In this document: positions 24,414-31,740 of the stretch, in pieces | Layout: every line of letters starts with the position of its first letter | Position numbering within the stretch: the stretch's first letter is position 1 | Origin: Lachnospiraceae bacterium UBA1755 | GTDB taxonomy: Bacteria > Bacillota > Clostridia > Lachnospirales > Lachnospiraceae | Direction: 5' to 3' | Assembly (NCBI GenBank): GCA_002314805.1 | Contig: DCHJ01000065.1 | Span: 9,856 to 41,844 of the forward strand | Length of the DNA stretch: 31,989 bases | Position numbers and translations under genes: made by a program | The notes under the pieces: model-generated | What the model was told of the DNA's origin: nothing | Seen by the model: only the letters and a program-made list of their open reading frames with translations | Database searches by the model: none

Positions 24414-25118
24414 CTAGCTGAAGCGGCGCTTTTCCAGAGTAAGGGTACTGAAGATGATAAACAGTACTCCCAGGCTGAGGAAAAATACCACGCCGGCCAG
24501 ATCAAATATCCCGCATGTAAAGGGCTGATACCTGTTATTGAAGGACATATAGCTGATGGCTGCCTTAAGCCACGGAGCTGTTACTACATCGGCAAGGCTG
24601 CCTATGAGCAGCAGGAAGAGACTCGCAGCAAACCCGCTGACTGCTGCGATCACCTGACTCTCCGTCAGTGCAGACAGGAAAAGACATACTGCAATAAGTG
24701 CCGCTCCGAGCAGGAGAAGCCCTGCCATATTGCCAAGTATCACTGACCATTCGACCCCGGCACAGCAGGCTGTGATCACTGCATCGATAAGCACTCCGCA
24801 GCAGGCGATGCAGTATACGCTTAAGGCTGCCAGATATTTGCCCACAACTATTGCTGACAGAGATATCGGAGCCGTAAGCAGCTGCTGATCCGTCTTATTC
24901 TTCTTGTCCTCACTCATAAGCCTCATGGTCAGGATTGGACAGAGGAACAGCACTACAGAAAACAGCATCGAAAACAGGCTGGAAAAATCCGTGGTGTTTC
25001 CGTAAAGATTGTAGGTAAAATAATAATAATTTGTCAGAAAAACAAATGCTGCAATGAAGACATATCCCAGAGGCGACTGGAAATATGCGCGGAATTCTCT
25101 CCTGATTATTCCTCTCAT
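24414..25118 (-). CDS. ABC-2 type permease (GldF-like)
   Basis: This 234-residue membrane protein has six hydrophobic segments and the start typical of GldF/NosY-like permeases: MRGIIRREFRAYFQSPLGYVFIA. Its start overlaps the ATPase stop by 4 bp (ATGA), with AAGGAGG upstream, so the two are translationally coupled. It should form the membrane part of an exporter or cell-envelope machine with the ATPase and the two downstream anchored proteins. The substrate is unknown. Confidence 0.88.
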   Translation of the reverse strand: MRGIIRREFRAYFQSPLGYVFIAAFVFLTNYYYFTYNLYGNTTDFSSLFSMLFSVVLFLCPILTMRLMSEDKKNKTDQQLLTAPISLSAIVVGKYLAALSVYCIACCGVLIDAVITACCAGVEWSVILGNMAGLLLLGAALIAVCLFLSALTESQVIAAVSGFAASLFLLLIGSLADVVTAPWLKAAISYMSFNNRYQPFTCGIFDLAGVVFFLSLGVLFIIFSTLTLEKRRFS

Positions 25119-26074
25119 GCTCCCACCTCCTTATTGCTCTCACTGATGATCTGCAGGAACGCATCCTCAAGCGAAAACTCTCTTCCATAAGTAAACAGCA
25201 GCGGCAGATCTGCTGCTGCCAGAGCCCTGAATACATCTGCCCTTATATCAGCACCCGAACGGTTCTCAAGACTGAACTCACAGGTACCCTGCTCTCGGGA
25301 TGGAAGCTCGATTATTGAATCGATCCTTTCTGTGGACGCAAGCACTGCCCTGACCTGAGCAGCATCTCCCTGTACCCTTATCGCAATATGGCTGTTGGAG
25401 CCGAGGGCTTCCTTTAATACATCCTCTGATCCGTCTGCCACCAGATGCCCTCTGTTGAGCACGATGATGCGGTCAGCCATGGTCTGCACCTCAGAAAGGA
25501 TATGCGAGGAAATGATCACGATCCTGTCTCTGCCCATATCGCTGATAAGCTTTCTGATATCAAGCACCTGGGACGGATCAAGTCCCACCGTAGGCTCATC
25601 GAGAATGAGGACTCTCGGGTCATTGATAAGAGCCTGGGCAAAGCCCACTCTCTGTCTGTAGCCCTTGGAGAGATTGCGGATCAGTCTTTTCTTCATGCCT
25701 CCGATACCGACCATCCCGCAGGTGCGCTCAATAAGCTCCTTCCGCTCTTTCCTGTCCCGCGTGAGTCCCTTGATATCGCATACAAAATCAAGATATTCCC
25801 CTATGCGCATGTCATTGTAAAATGCCAGCTGCTCAGGAAGGTATCCTATCAGCTTCTTTGCCTCTATAGCGTCTGACTGGGTATTGTGCCCACCGACGAA
25901 AACATCACCGGATGTCTGACTCAGGTATCCGGTGATAATATTCATAGTCGTACTCTTGCCTGCACCATTGAGTCCGAGAAGTCCGACTACTCCGTTTTCT
26001 TCAATTGAGAAGCTCACGCCGTCAAGTGCGACATGCTCTCCGTATTTCTTATATAAATTCTTAACAACAAGCAC
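25115..26074 (-). CDS. ABC transporter ATPase (GldA-like)
   Basis: This ATPase has about 319 residues. Walker A is LLGLNGAGKSTT near residue 35, the signature is LSKGYRQRVGFAQAL, and Walker B is RVLILDEPTVGLDP with the switch His in IISSHIL. A C-terminal domain of about 90 residues follows, as in GldA/NatA-like exporters. The start is GTG: I favour 26074 (MLVVKNLYKKYG) because AAGGTG lies six bases upstream. GTG at 26083 is the alternative, but lacks a binding site. It is the first gene of the four-gene cassette and lies just after an inverted-repeat element that may carry its promoter. Confidence 0.9.
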   Translation of the reverse strand: MLVVKNLYKKYGEHVALDGVSFSIEENGVVGLLGLNGAGKSTTMNIITGYLSQTSGDVFVGGHNTQSDAIEAKKLIGYLPEQLAFYNDMRIGEYLDFVCDIKGLTRDRKERKELIERTCGMVGIGGMKKRLIRNLSKGYRQRVGFAQALINDPRVLILDEPTVGLDPSQVLDIRKLISDMGRDRIVIISSHILSEVQTMADRIIVLNRGHLVADGSEDVLKEALGSNSHIAIRVQGDAAQVRAVLASTERIDSIIELPSREQGTCEFSLENRSGADIRADVFRALAAADLPLLFTYGREFSLEDAFLQIISESNKEVGA

Positions 26075-26096
26075 TTCCGTCACCTTACTGTCTCAG

Positions 26097-26206
26097 GGAA
26101 AACCAGATTTAATAAACATTTCCATTATGCTATATTCACATATGGACAAAAATCAGGGCTTCACCCGAAAACACTCAATTAATTGACCTTTGATCAGCAG
26201 TTCACC
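26097..26206. repeat. inverted-repeat element, copy A
   Basis: This is a 110-bp AT-rich intergenic element. Its left end reads AACCAGATTTAATAAACATT and its right end in reverse GAACTGCTGATCAAAGGTCA. The middle includes TCAGG-GCTTCA-CCCGA, a hairpin that corresponds to TCAAG-GCTTCA-CTTGA in copy B, with one pair changed on both sides. It has no reading frame. It lies just upstream of the ABC cassette and may supply its promoter (CATAAT with a poor -35). Confidence 0.65.
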
Positions 26207-26211
26207 GGGTG

Positions 26212-27126
26212 TTACAGATACTGCCTCAGATACCGGCAGCTCTGCTCAATTCCTCTCTTAACATCCTCGGGGCTTCCCTCAAAGGATTTGTCCTCGACCT
26301 CGATAACAGCGTAGCCGTCATACTTTATCTGGTTAAGCGCTGCTATCATCTTACCGAAATCGATATCTCCCATGCCCGGGATCCTCGGACTGTGCCAGAG
26401 TGCCGGATACAGGAAACGTCCGTAATAATCCGCCTTATCCTGAAGGATAGCGATATCCTTGAAGTGTACATGGAATATCTTATCCCTGTAATTATATATC
26501 GGCTTTACATAATCCGATCCGGTAAGGAGCAGATGAGACGGATCATAGTTTATTCCGAGATAATCACTCGGAAGCAGTCTGAATATCTCCTCCCAGAGAT
26601 ACGGGGAAGCAAACAGATTGCTGCCGCCGGGGAACTCATCCTTTGTGTAGTACATAGGACAGTTCTCGATTCCTATCCTGACCTTTCTGTCCTCGGCATG
26701 CCTTATGATCGGCTCCCATGCAGCGGGCACAAGTGCAAGGTTATCCTCGATATTCTTTGACTTGTCCCTTCCGATGAATGTAGTCACCATGTTTATGCCA
26801 AGGTCTGCTGACACATCGATAAGCTTATTGATATGCTCACGTGCAGCAAGAGCTGCCTCCTCATTGGCATCAAGCGCATTGGGATAATAGCCAAGCGATG
26901 AGATGGCGATGCCTCTGTTCTCTGCATATTTTTTCTTTGCCTCAAGCTCTTTAATCGTCAGATTGTTGACATCCAGATGTGTGACACCTGCATATCTGCG
27001 GACTGCCTTGCCGACAGGCCAGCAGCATACCTCTGCGCATACAAAGCCCAGGCCTGCCATATAATCGATAACTGACTCATAGCTTTCATCAGGGAGTATT
27101 GCTGTGTTAAGACCAAACTTTAACAT
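26212..27126 (-). CDS. sugar phosphate isomerase/epimerase-like TIM barrel
   Basis: This 304-residue xylose-isomerase-like barrel has the full ligand set: Glu154 (GIENCPM), Asp195 (NYDPSHL), His221 (HVHFKD) and Glu276 (VIEVED). The motif LWHSPRIPGMGDIDFG around 243-258 recurs in Bacillota members encoded next to Gfo/Idh/MocA dehydrogenases; LgdB- and YcjR-type enzymes of 3-keto-sugar pathways belong to this broad group (from memory). GAGAGG precedes the start. It is flanked by inverted-repeat elements on both sides, with no gene in 27127-27374. It pairs with the next barrel gene. Confidence 0.87.
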   Translation of the reverse strand: MLKFGLNTAILPDESYESVIDYMAGLGFVCAEVCCWPVGKAVRRYAGVTHLDVNNLTIKELEAKKKYAENRGIAISSLGYYPNALDANEEAALAAREHINKLIDVSADLGINMVTTFIGRDKSKNIEDNLALVPAAWEPIIRHAEDRKVRIGIENCPMYYTKDEFPGGSNLFASPYLWEEIFRLLPSDYLGINYDPSHLLLTGSDYVKPIYNYRDKIFHVHFKDIAILQDKADYYGRFLYPALWHSPRIPGMGDIDFGKMIAALNQIKYDGYAVIEVEDKSFEGSPEDVKRGIEQSCRYLRQYL

Positions 27127-27181
27127 ATATATACCTCTCTATATTTTCTTATTCTATTTCGCACAAAAATCCGGCAGTTAA

Positions 27182-27290
27182 GGAAACGCTGATTTAATAA
27201 ACAATACCATTCGATTATCTTCACAACTGTACAGGAATCAAGGCTTCACTTGAGAATACTGCAGCAAATTACCATTTAATCAGCGGCTTC
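27182..27290. repeat. inverted-repeat element, copy B, flanked by TTAA
   Basis: This is the clearest copy, 109 bp. The left end is GGAAACGCTGATTTAATAAA and the right end in reverse is GAAGCCGCTGATTAAATGGT. TTAA stands immediately outside both ends (27178-27181 and 27291-27294), which looks like a 4-bp target duplication. The middle has the TCAAG-GCTTCA-CTTGA hairpin. No transposase is encoded, so this looks like a miniature inverted-repeat transposable element. It lies between two isomerase genes; the remainder of 27127-27374 shows nothing else. Confidence 0.7.
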
Positions 27291-27374
27291 TTAATTATTT
27301 GCATGGCCGTTATCTGTCGTCCTTACGGTCAGGCTGCGCTCCCTTAAATGCTGCGTACCGGCCCGCACCTGTTA

Positions 27375-28229
27375 TTATGATCGCATCCTGCTGATCTGTT
27401 CCTTAAGGAAATCAACTGCCATTACGATATCAGCTGCTCCGTTGGTTACTTCTCTCTCAATTGTAAGGAAGCCGTCAAACCCCACATCCTTAAGAGCCCT
27501 GAGATACTTCTGCCAGTCCAGCTGTCCCTTGCCGAGCGGTGTTTCCTCTGCGCATGGCTGCTGTCTTGACCACTCCAGTCCGCCTTCGGCGAAAAGATGA
27601 TAATGCTCCTCAGGATCCACATCAAAGAACCTGATGCCGTCCTTTGCATGCGTATGTACTATCCTGCTGCCTGCATCATAGACTCCCTGAATGGGGTCAT
27701 CCGCATTTACCATAAGAAGGTTGGCAGGGTCATAGTTTATGGCAACACCTTCACCTGCCTCATCGATCAGCTCACTGAGCGTCGTGATCTTCTCCGGTCC
27801 TGTCTCCACTGCTATGAAGCAGTCATGAGCTGCAGCATACCTGCCGGCCTCAGCCATAGCATCACACATGATCCTGTATCTGGGATGGCTCTTATCCGCC
27901 GGAACCACCCCGATATGAGTCGTGATGACATGGCAGTCAAGATACTGCGCCATATCAACGACCTTCCTGATATAATCAAGTCTTTCAGCATTTCCCTCTG
28001 CCTTCTCAAAGCCATAGCCGCCGAGATCTCCGCAGAGCGCTGCAAATACCTGATGGTGATCCTTTGCTGTCTGCTTCACTTCCCGGAGGAACTCCTTAGA
28101 TACCTTTCTCGGGTCAAATTCCTCCGCGGCATATACCTGTATTCCTTCAGCCCCGCATTTCTCTGATTCCTTGATTCCCTCGATAAGTCCCACTCCGAAC
28201 CAATCTGCCAAAGTACCGATCCTGAACAT
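27375..28229 (-). CDS. sugar phosphate isomerase/epimerase-like TIM barrel
   Basis: This 284-residue xylose-isomerase-like barrel has ligands Glu142 (AVETGPE), Asp167 (NYDPANL), His194 (HTHAKD) and Glu258 (TIERE). LCGDLGGYGF at 65-74 is a motif I associate with the isomerases of 3-keto-glycoside pathways; that association is from memory. AAGGAGG lies right before the start. Its promoter was not identified in the repeat-rich gap upstream. With the following barrel gene it forms a pair separated by a mobile-like element. Confidence 0.87.
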   Translation of the reverse strand: MFRIGTLADWFGVGLIEGIKESEKCGAEGIQVYAAEEFDPRKVSKEFLREVKQTAKDHHQVFAALCGDLGGYGFEKAEGNAERLDYIRKVVDMAQYLDCHVITTHIGVVPADKSHPRYRIMCDAMAEAGRYAAAHDCFIAVETGPEKITTLSELIDEAGEGVAINYDPANLLMVNADDPIQGVYDAGSRIVHTHAKDGIRFFDVDPEEHYHLFAEGGLEWSRQQPCAEETPLGKGQLDWQKYLRALKDVGFDGFLTIEREVTNGAADIVMAVDFLKEQISRMRS

Positions 28230-28257
28230 TCTTCTTCCTCCTTAGCTGAATAATACA

Positions 28258-28440
28258 GGTACCATAATAATGACCCTGCATTGTCTGTGGCTCCGCGCCC
28301 CTCTTACTGACTGATCAGATACCGGAACAATGACACTGCATTGTCCGGGGATCCGCCTGTTCCCCACTTACTGACTCAATCAGATACCGGAACAATGACA
28401 TTGCATTGTCTGTGGCTCCGCACGCCCCTCTTATTGACTA
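28258..28440. repeat. three-unit tandem repeat, 60 and 65 bp periods
   Basis: Units share TGCATTGTCTGTGGCTCCGC, CCCCTCTTACTGACT and ATACCGGAACAATGACA, with substitutions. TGCATTGT recurs at 28277, 28337 and 28402. The repeats fill the space between the divergent isomerase and PIG-L genes. The -35 hexamer of the PIG-L promoter (TTGACT) arises from the end of the third unit; the same spot in units 1 and 2 reads CTGACT. No coding potential. Confidence 0.75.
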
Positions 28441-28462
28441 ATTATAAGGGCAATAATATAAT
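28434..28462 (+). promoter_or_regulatory. sigma-A promoter of the PIG-L gene
   Basis: TTGACT (28434-28439), a 17-bp spacer and TATAAT (28457-28462) form a near-consensus promoter 38 bases before the ATG at 28500. AGGAGGGG lies at 28488-28495. Strong constitutive-type transcription is expected. Confidence 0.9.
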
Positions 28463-28499
28463 TTGTGAAGATAGTTGATCGTATTCAGGAGGGGCTGTT

Positions 28500-29363
28500 A
28501 TGAAGGATGTAAGAGGAAAAATGACGTTCAGCAAGGATAATATCAGGCTTATGATCATAGGTGCTCACCCGGATGACTGTGAGGCGTGCGCAGGCATTGC
28601 GCTGAAGATGAAGGCCCGCGGACATTCGGTCAAGTTCCTGTCTGCTACTGACGGCCAGTCCGGGCATCACGAGAAGATGGGCGGCACACTTGCACAGTGC
28701 AGATGGAAGGAAGCACAGAAGGTCGCTGAACTTGCCGGTGTCGAGTATGAATTTCTGCCTAATAAGGACGGTTTCCTTACTACCTCTCTGGAGGAGCGTT
28801 ACAAGATGATCACCGCGATTCGCGAGTGGGCTCCGGATGTCATTATCACGCACCGTCCCAATGATTATCATCCTGACCACAGAAATACTTCCATACTGGT
28901 GGAGGATTCTTCCTTCCTCGTACAGGTTCCAAATGTATGTCCGATGACTGCCCCGCTCAGATATATGCCGGTGATCTTTTATATGTATGACTCCTTTACA
29001 AGGCCATACAGATTCTGTCCGGATCATGTATTTGATATCACAGATGTGTTTGAGCAGAAGATGCGTCTCTATCACCAGTACACTTCACAGATGTATGAAT
29101 GGCTTCCGTGGGTCGACGGAGTATACGGAGATGACACGGACAAGGATCATGTGGTCGTGCCTGAGGGAGAAGAAGAAAGATTCAGATGGCTCCTTGCCAC
29201 AAGGGGCGAGGGGCTCAAGTGCGTTGCAGATGACTGCCGCGATGCCCTCATAAAAAAATACGGTGAGCAGGGCAGGACCTGCGAATACGCAGAGGCTCTC
29301 GAGATCTGCGAATACGGCGGACATTTCACAGATGAGGAATTCAATAAGATATTCAATTTCTGA
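28500..29363 (+). CDS. PIG-L/LmbE family deacetylase
   Basis: This 287-residue zinc-dependent hydrolase is of the family that removes N-acetyl groups from sugars and glycosides. The metal-binding motif AHPDDCE (His23, Asp26) and the downstream YHPDHRN (His127) are intact. The sequence between and after them (ATDGQSGHH, LPNKDGF) is typical of the family. The start is supported by AGGAGGGG and a strong promoter. It is the only plus-strand gene, with its own terminator, and so is a separate transcription unit divergent from the isomerase gene. Deacetylation of a GlcNAc-type sugar is a plausible role; the natural substrate is unknown. Confidence 0.92.
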   Translation: MKDVRGKMTFSKDNIRLMIIGAHPDDCEACAGIALKMKARGHSVKFLSATDGQSGHHEKMGGTLAQCRWKEAQKVAELAGVEYEFLPNKDGFLTTSLEERYKMITAIREWAPDVIITHRPNDYHPDHRNTSILVEDSSFLVQVPNVCPMTAPLRYMPVIFYMYDSFTRPYRFCPDHVFDITDVFEQKMRLYHQYTSQMYEWLPWVDGVYGDDTDKDHVVVPEGEEERFRWLLATRGEGLKCVADDCRDALIKKYGEQGRTCEYAEALEICEYGGHFTDEEFNKIFNF

Positions 29364-29398
29364 TCCAGGTATATTGGCCGCAACAATTATAAGTCCGT

Positions 29399-29449
29399 TC
29401 AGGTCAGAGTGCTCACAGTTATATAGTGTGCCCTCTGCCCTGATTTTTT
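29399..29449 (+). terminator. rho-independent terminator of the PIG-L gene
   Basis: An 18-position stem (TCAGG, CAGAG, GC and CAC blocks pairing in order, with three single mismatches) closes a nine-base loop and is followed by six T. It begins 36 bases after the stop codon. The remainder of 29450-29645 shows no gene. Confidence 0.85.
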
Positions 29450-29645
29450 GTAAGGCTGCTTCTGCGTTTATTGCTCTTACGCTGCTATCACTTTTATGCT
29501 GCTATCGCAGTCCGGAATCCTTCCCTGCCAAAACATTTTCTTTAATTTCACTGCCTGACCGGTATTTCATCCTGTAAATAACTACATCAGACCAATTTTC
29601 AATTATTCGCTAAGTAAGTGCTTGCCCCTGGCTTGTCACGGTATA

Positions 29646-31544
29646 TTACCGTATCATACCCGTGCGGTATGCCCAGAGGAGCTCCTCCAGATCCTGAAGT
29701 GTACTGTTTATTTCATCTCCTACATCTGAGCCGCATACCAGCACACGTTCCTTCTCCGGTTCAAAGAGATCTGTTGTTGAAAGAATATCCGCCTGCTTTG
29801 TGATCGCGGAATGTATATCCGTGAATGCTCCGTGAGCCTTTATTGCCATACCGTGTGATGAGTATACCAGCGTATATCCGGCTATGCCGGTCTTTTTATG
29901 ATATGCCTTGCAGAATCCTCCGTCTATGACGATAAGCTTTCCGCCTGCCTTGATCGGGCTCTCACCTCTGGTGACCCTGATCGGAGTGTGTCCGTTGATG
30001 ATATGGGAAACCTTCTCATCGATGCCGAAATCTTCAAGTATCCTTACACAGGTCTCTTCCTTCCTGCAGTATACATAATAAGGATCCTCCGGTTCCTTCC
30101 ACCAGAACTCGTCATCAATGAGTGTCCTCTCCCATGTCTTTAGTATACGTCCGCAGGCCGGTGAATGTGCTCCGCCCCACATATACCACATAAAATCAAG
30201 ATTCTCCCTGCTGCGTTCCCCTCCGTATACCTCACGTACCTTCTTCTCGCAGATATTCATAAGCAGCTTTCCCTGATAGCTGCGTCCTCCCAGCTTTACG
30301 CTGTACCAGCTGCCGTCACTGTCCATGGGTACACAGCCATGAAACATGAGATTGTTATTATAAATAAGATACATGGATCCGTTCTTAAGCATGAAATCCA
30401 TGTGCTGCTTAAGTCTTGCGCTGTGAGTAAAGGAATATGCCAGGTCCTTCATGACCTCAAGCTCTTCTCTGCTCAGCCTGTACGGATTCCGCGGATTCAC
30501 AGTCGGAAATTCATCGGTATTGAGTTTCACATCTTCATTTCCTATCCTGACCGTGTGCTCCCTGAAATTGACCTTATTGAACATAAGTCTGTCATCCATC
30601 TCCCATTCAGGATTGTTCAGGATGGCTTCACCCTCCAGCTTAAGAGTGAGGATATTAATGGCCTTTACGGATGCTTCGATGACATTGCCTGTGTAATGCT
30701 TTTCGGCAAAGGTAGCCAGCTTTCTCAGACTGATGCCGTAGCCGCTTTCCAGTATCCTGAGATTATCATAGCGGATATTATTACGGATCACGTTGGCAAT
30801 ACATGCATAGCTTCCGCATGCGGCTCCGATCCACAGGAGGTCATGGTTGCCCCACTGTATATCCAGGCGCGGCATCTGCATCAGCAGATCCATGATATGG
30901 TCTGCCTTAGGTCCCCGGTCATAAATATCGCCCACCAGGTGCAGTCTGTCTATGGCAAGCTTCTTGATAAGCTCAGACAGTGCAATGATAAAAGCGTCAC
31001 CGTTCCTGATCCTTATTATAGTATCGAGGATCTTCTCATGGTAGCGCACCTGATTATCATCTTCGTCCGGGACTGCATGCAGAAGCTCATCGATGATATA
31101 TGCAAAATCACTGTCCATCATCTTACGCACCTTTGAACGGGTGTACTTGCTTGACTCTGTCCTTGCAATCTTGATCAGTCGGGTCAGTGTTTCTGCATAC
31201 CAGTCATAGGAAAGCGTCCCCCGATGCTCAAGCAGCTCCAGTCTCTCTTTCGGATAATAGATCAGGGTGCACATATCATTGACTTCTCTTTCGGCAAGCT
31301 CGTCACCCAGAGCCAGCAGTACCTTCTCCCTGATGACTCCCGAACAGTTATTGAGGATATGCTTGAAGGCTCCGTACTCACCGTGGATGTCACTCATGAA
31401 ATGTTCGGTGCCCTTGGGAAGATTAAGTATCGCTGTGAGATTGACTATCTCAGTACATACTGACTGCTCTGACGGAAAACGCTGAGCAAGCAGCCGCAGA
31501 TATTTCATCTTTTCTTCTGTAAATTCCTTTATCACTTCTTTCAT
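29646..31544 (-). CDS. fbp: fructose-1,6-bisphosphatase class III
   Basis: This 632-residue protein is the Bacillota-type gluconeogenic FBPase, which hydrolyses fructose 1,6-bisphosphate to fructose 6-phosphate. The N-terminal region has AILNLPKGTEHFMSDIHGEYGAF, and calcineurin-like metal motifs follow: SDIHGEY, DIYDRGPKADHIMDL, WGNHD and NGHTPIR. The length is close to the B. subtilis enzyme. I favour the ATG at 31544, since its N-terminus MKEVIKEFTEEKMKYL leads directly into the conserved part and AAAGGG lies 12 bases upstream; an ATG at 31589 adds a charged, non-conserved tail. It stands alone, and its product would rebuild hexose phosphate from trioses made by sugar cleavage. Confidence 0.94.
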   Translation of the reverse strand: MKEVIKEFTEEKMKYLRLLAQRFPSEQSVCTEIVNLTAILNLPKGTEHFMSDIHGEYGAFKHILNNCSGVIREKVLLALGDELAEREVNDMCTLIYYPKERLELLEHRGTLSYDWYAETLTRLIKIARTESSKYTRSKVRKMMDSDFAYIIDELLHAVPDEDDNQVRYHEKILDTIIRIRNGDAFIIALSELIKKLAIDRLHLVGDIYDRGPKADHIMDLLMQMPRLDIQWGNHDLLWIGAACGSYACIANVIRNNIRYDNLRILESGYGISLRKLATFAEKHYTGNVIEASVKAINILTLKLEGEAILNNPEWEMDDRLMFNKVNFREHTVRIGNEDVKLNTDEFPTVNPRNPYRLSREELEVMKDLAYSFTHSARLKQHMDFMLKNGSMYLIYNNNLMFHGCVPMDSDGSWYSVKLGGRSYQGKLLMNICEKKVREVYGGERSRENLDFMWYMWGGAHSPACGRILKTWERTLIDDEFWWKEPEDPYYVYCRKEETCVRILEDFGIDEKVSHIINGHTPIRVTRGESPIKAGGKLIVIDGGFCKAYHKKTGIAGYTLVYSSHGMAIKAHGAFTDIHSAITKQADILSTTDLFEPEKERVLVCGSDVGDEINSTLQDLEELLWAYRTGMIR

Positions 31545-31740
31545 ATAAGTCTTATCCCTTTCGTGAAGCCTCAAACGACCAAAGCGCATGCTTCCGGTCA
31601 GTCTTGCGAATGTACCTCCAAAATACGAAACACGGTGTCTGACTCTGGTCTGAAGTCACGAGAATACCTCACAGATCTTTTCTGTTTCCTATTTCTCTGC
31701 TCTGTATCATGATTTGCGTCATGACTGCTGAACTGCCTGA

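Noticed and set aside
10354..28229. C-glycoside deglycosidase (DgpABC-type) system
   Set aside because: Dehydrogenase and TIM-barrel parts fit, but no small DgpB/CarC-like subunit gene was found, so this specific assignment cannot be made; only the broader 3-keto-sugar idea is kept.
28258..28440. CRISPR array
   Set aside because: Units are 60-65 bp, diverged throughout, without short identical repeats separated by unique spacers, and no cas genes are present.
30165..31136. 323-codon plus-strand frame opposite fbp
   Set aside because: Antisense to the conserved phosphatase motifs; the open frame follows from the codon usage of fbp.
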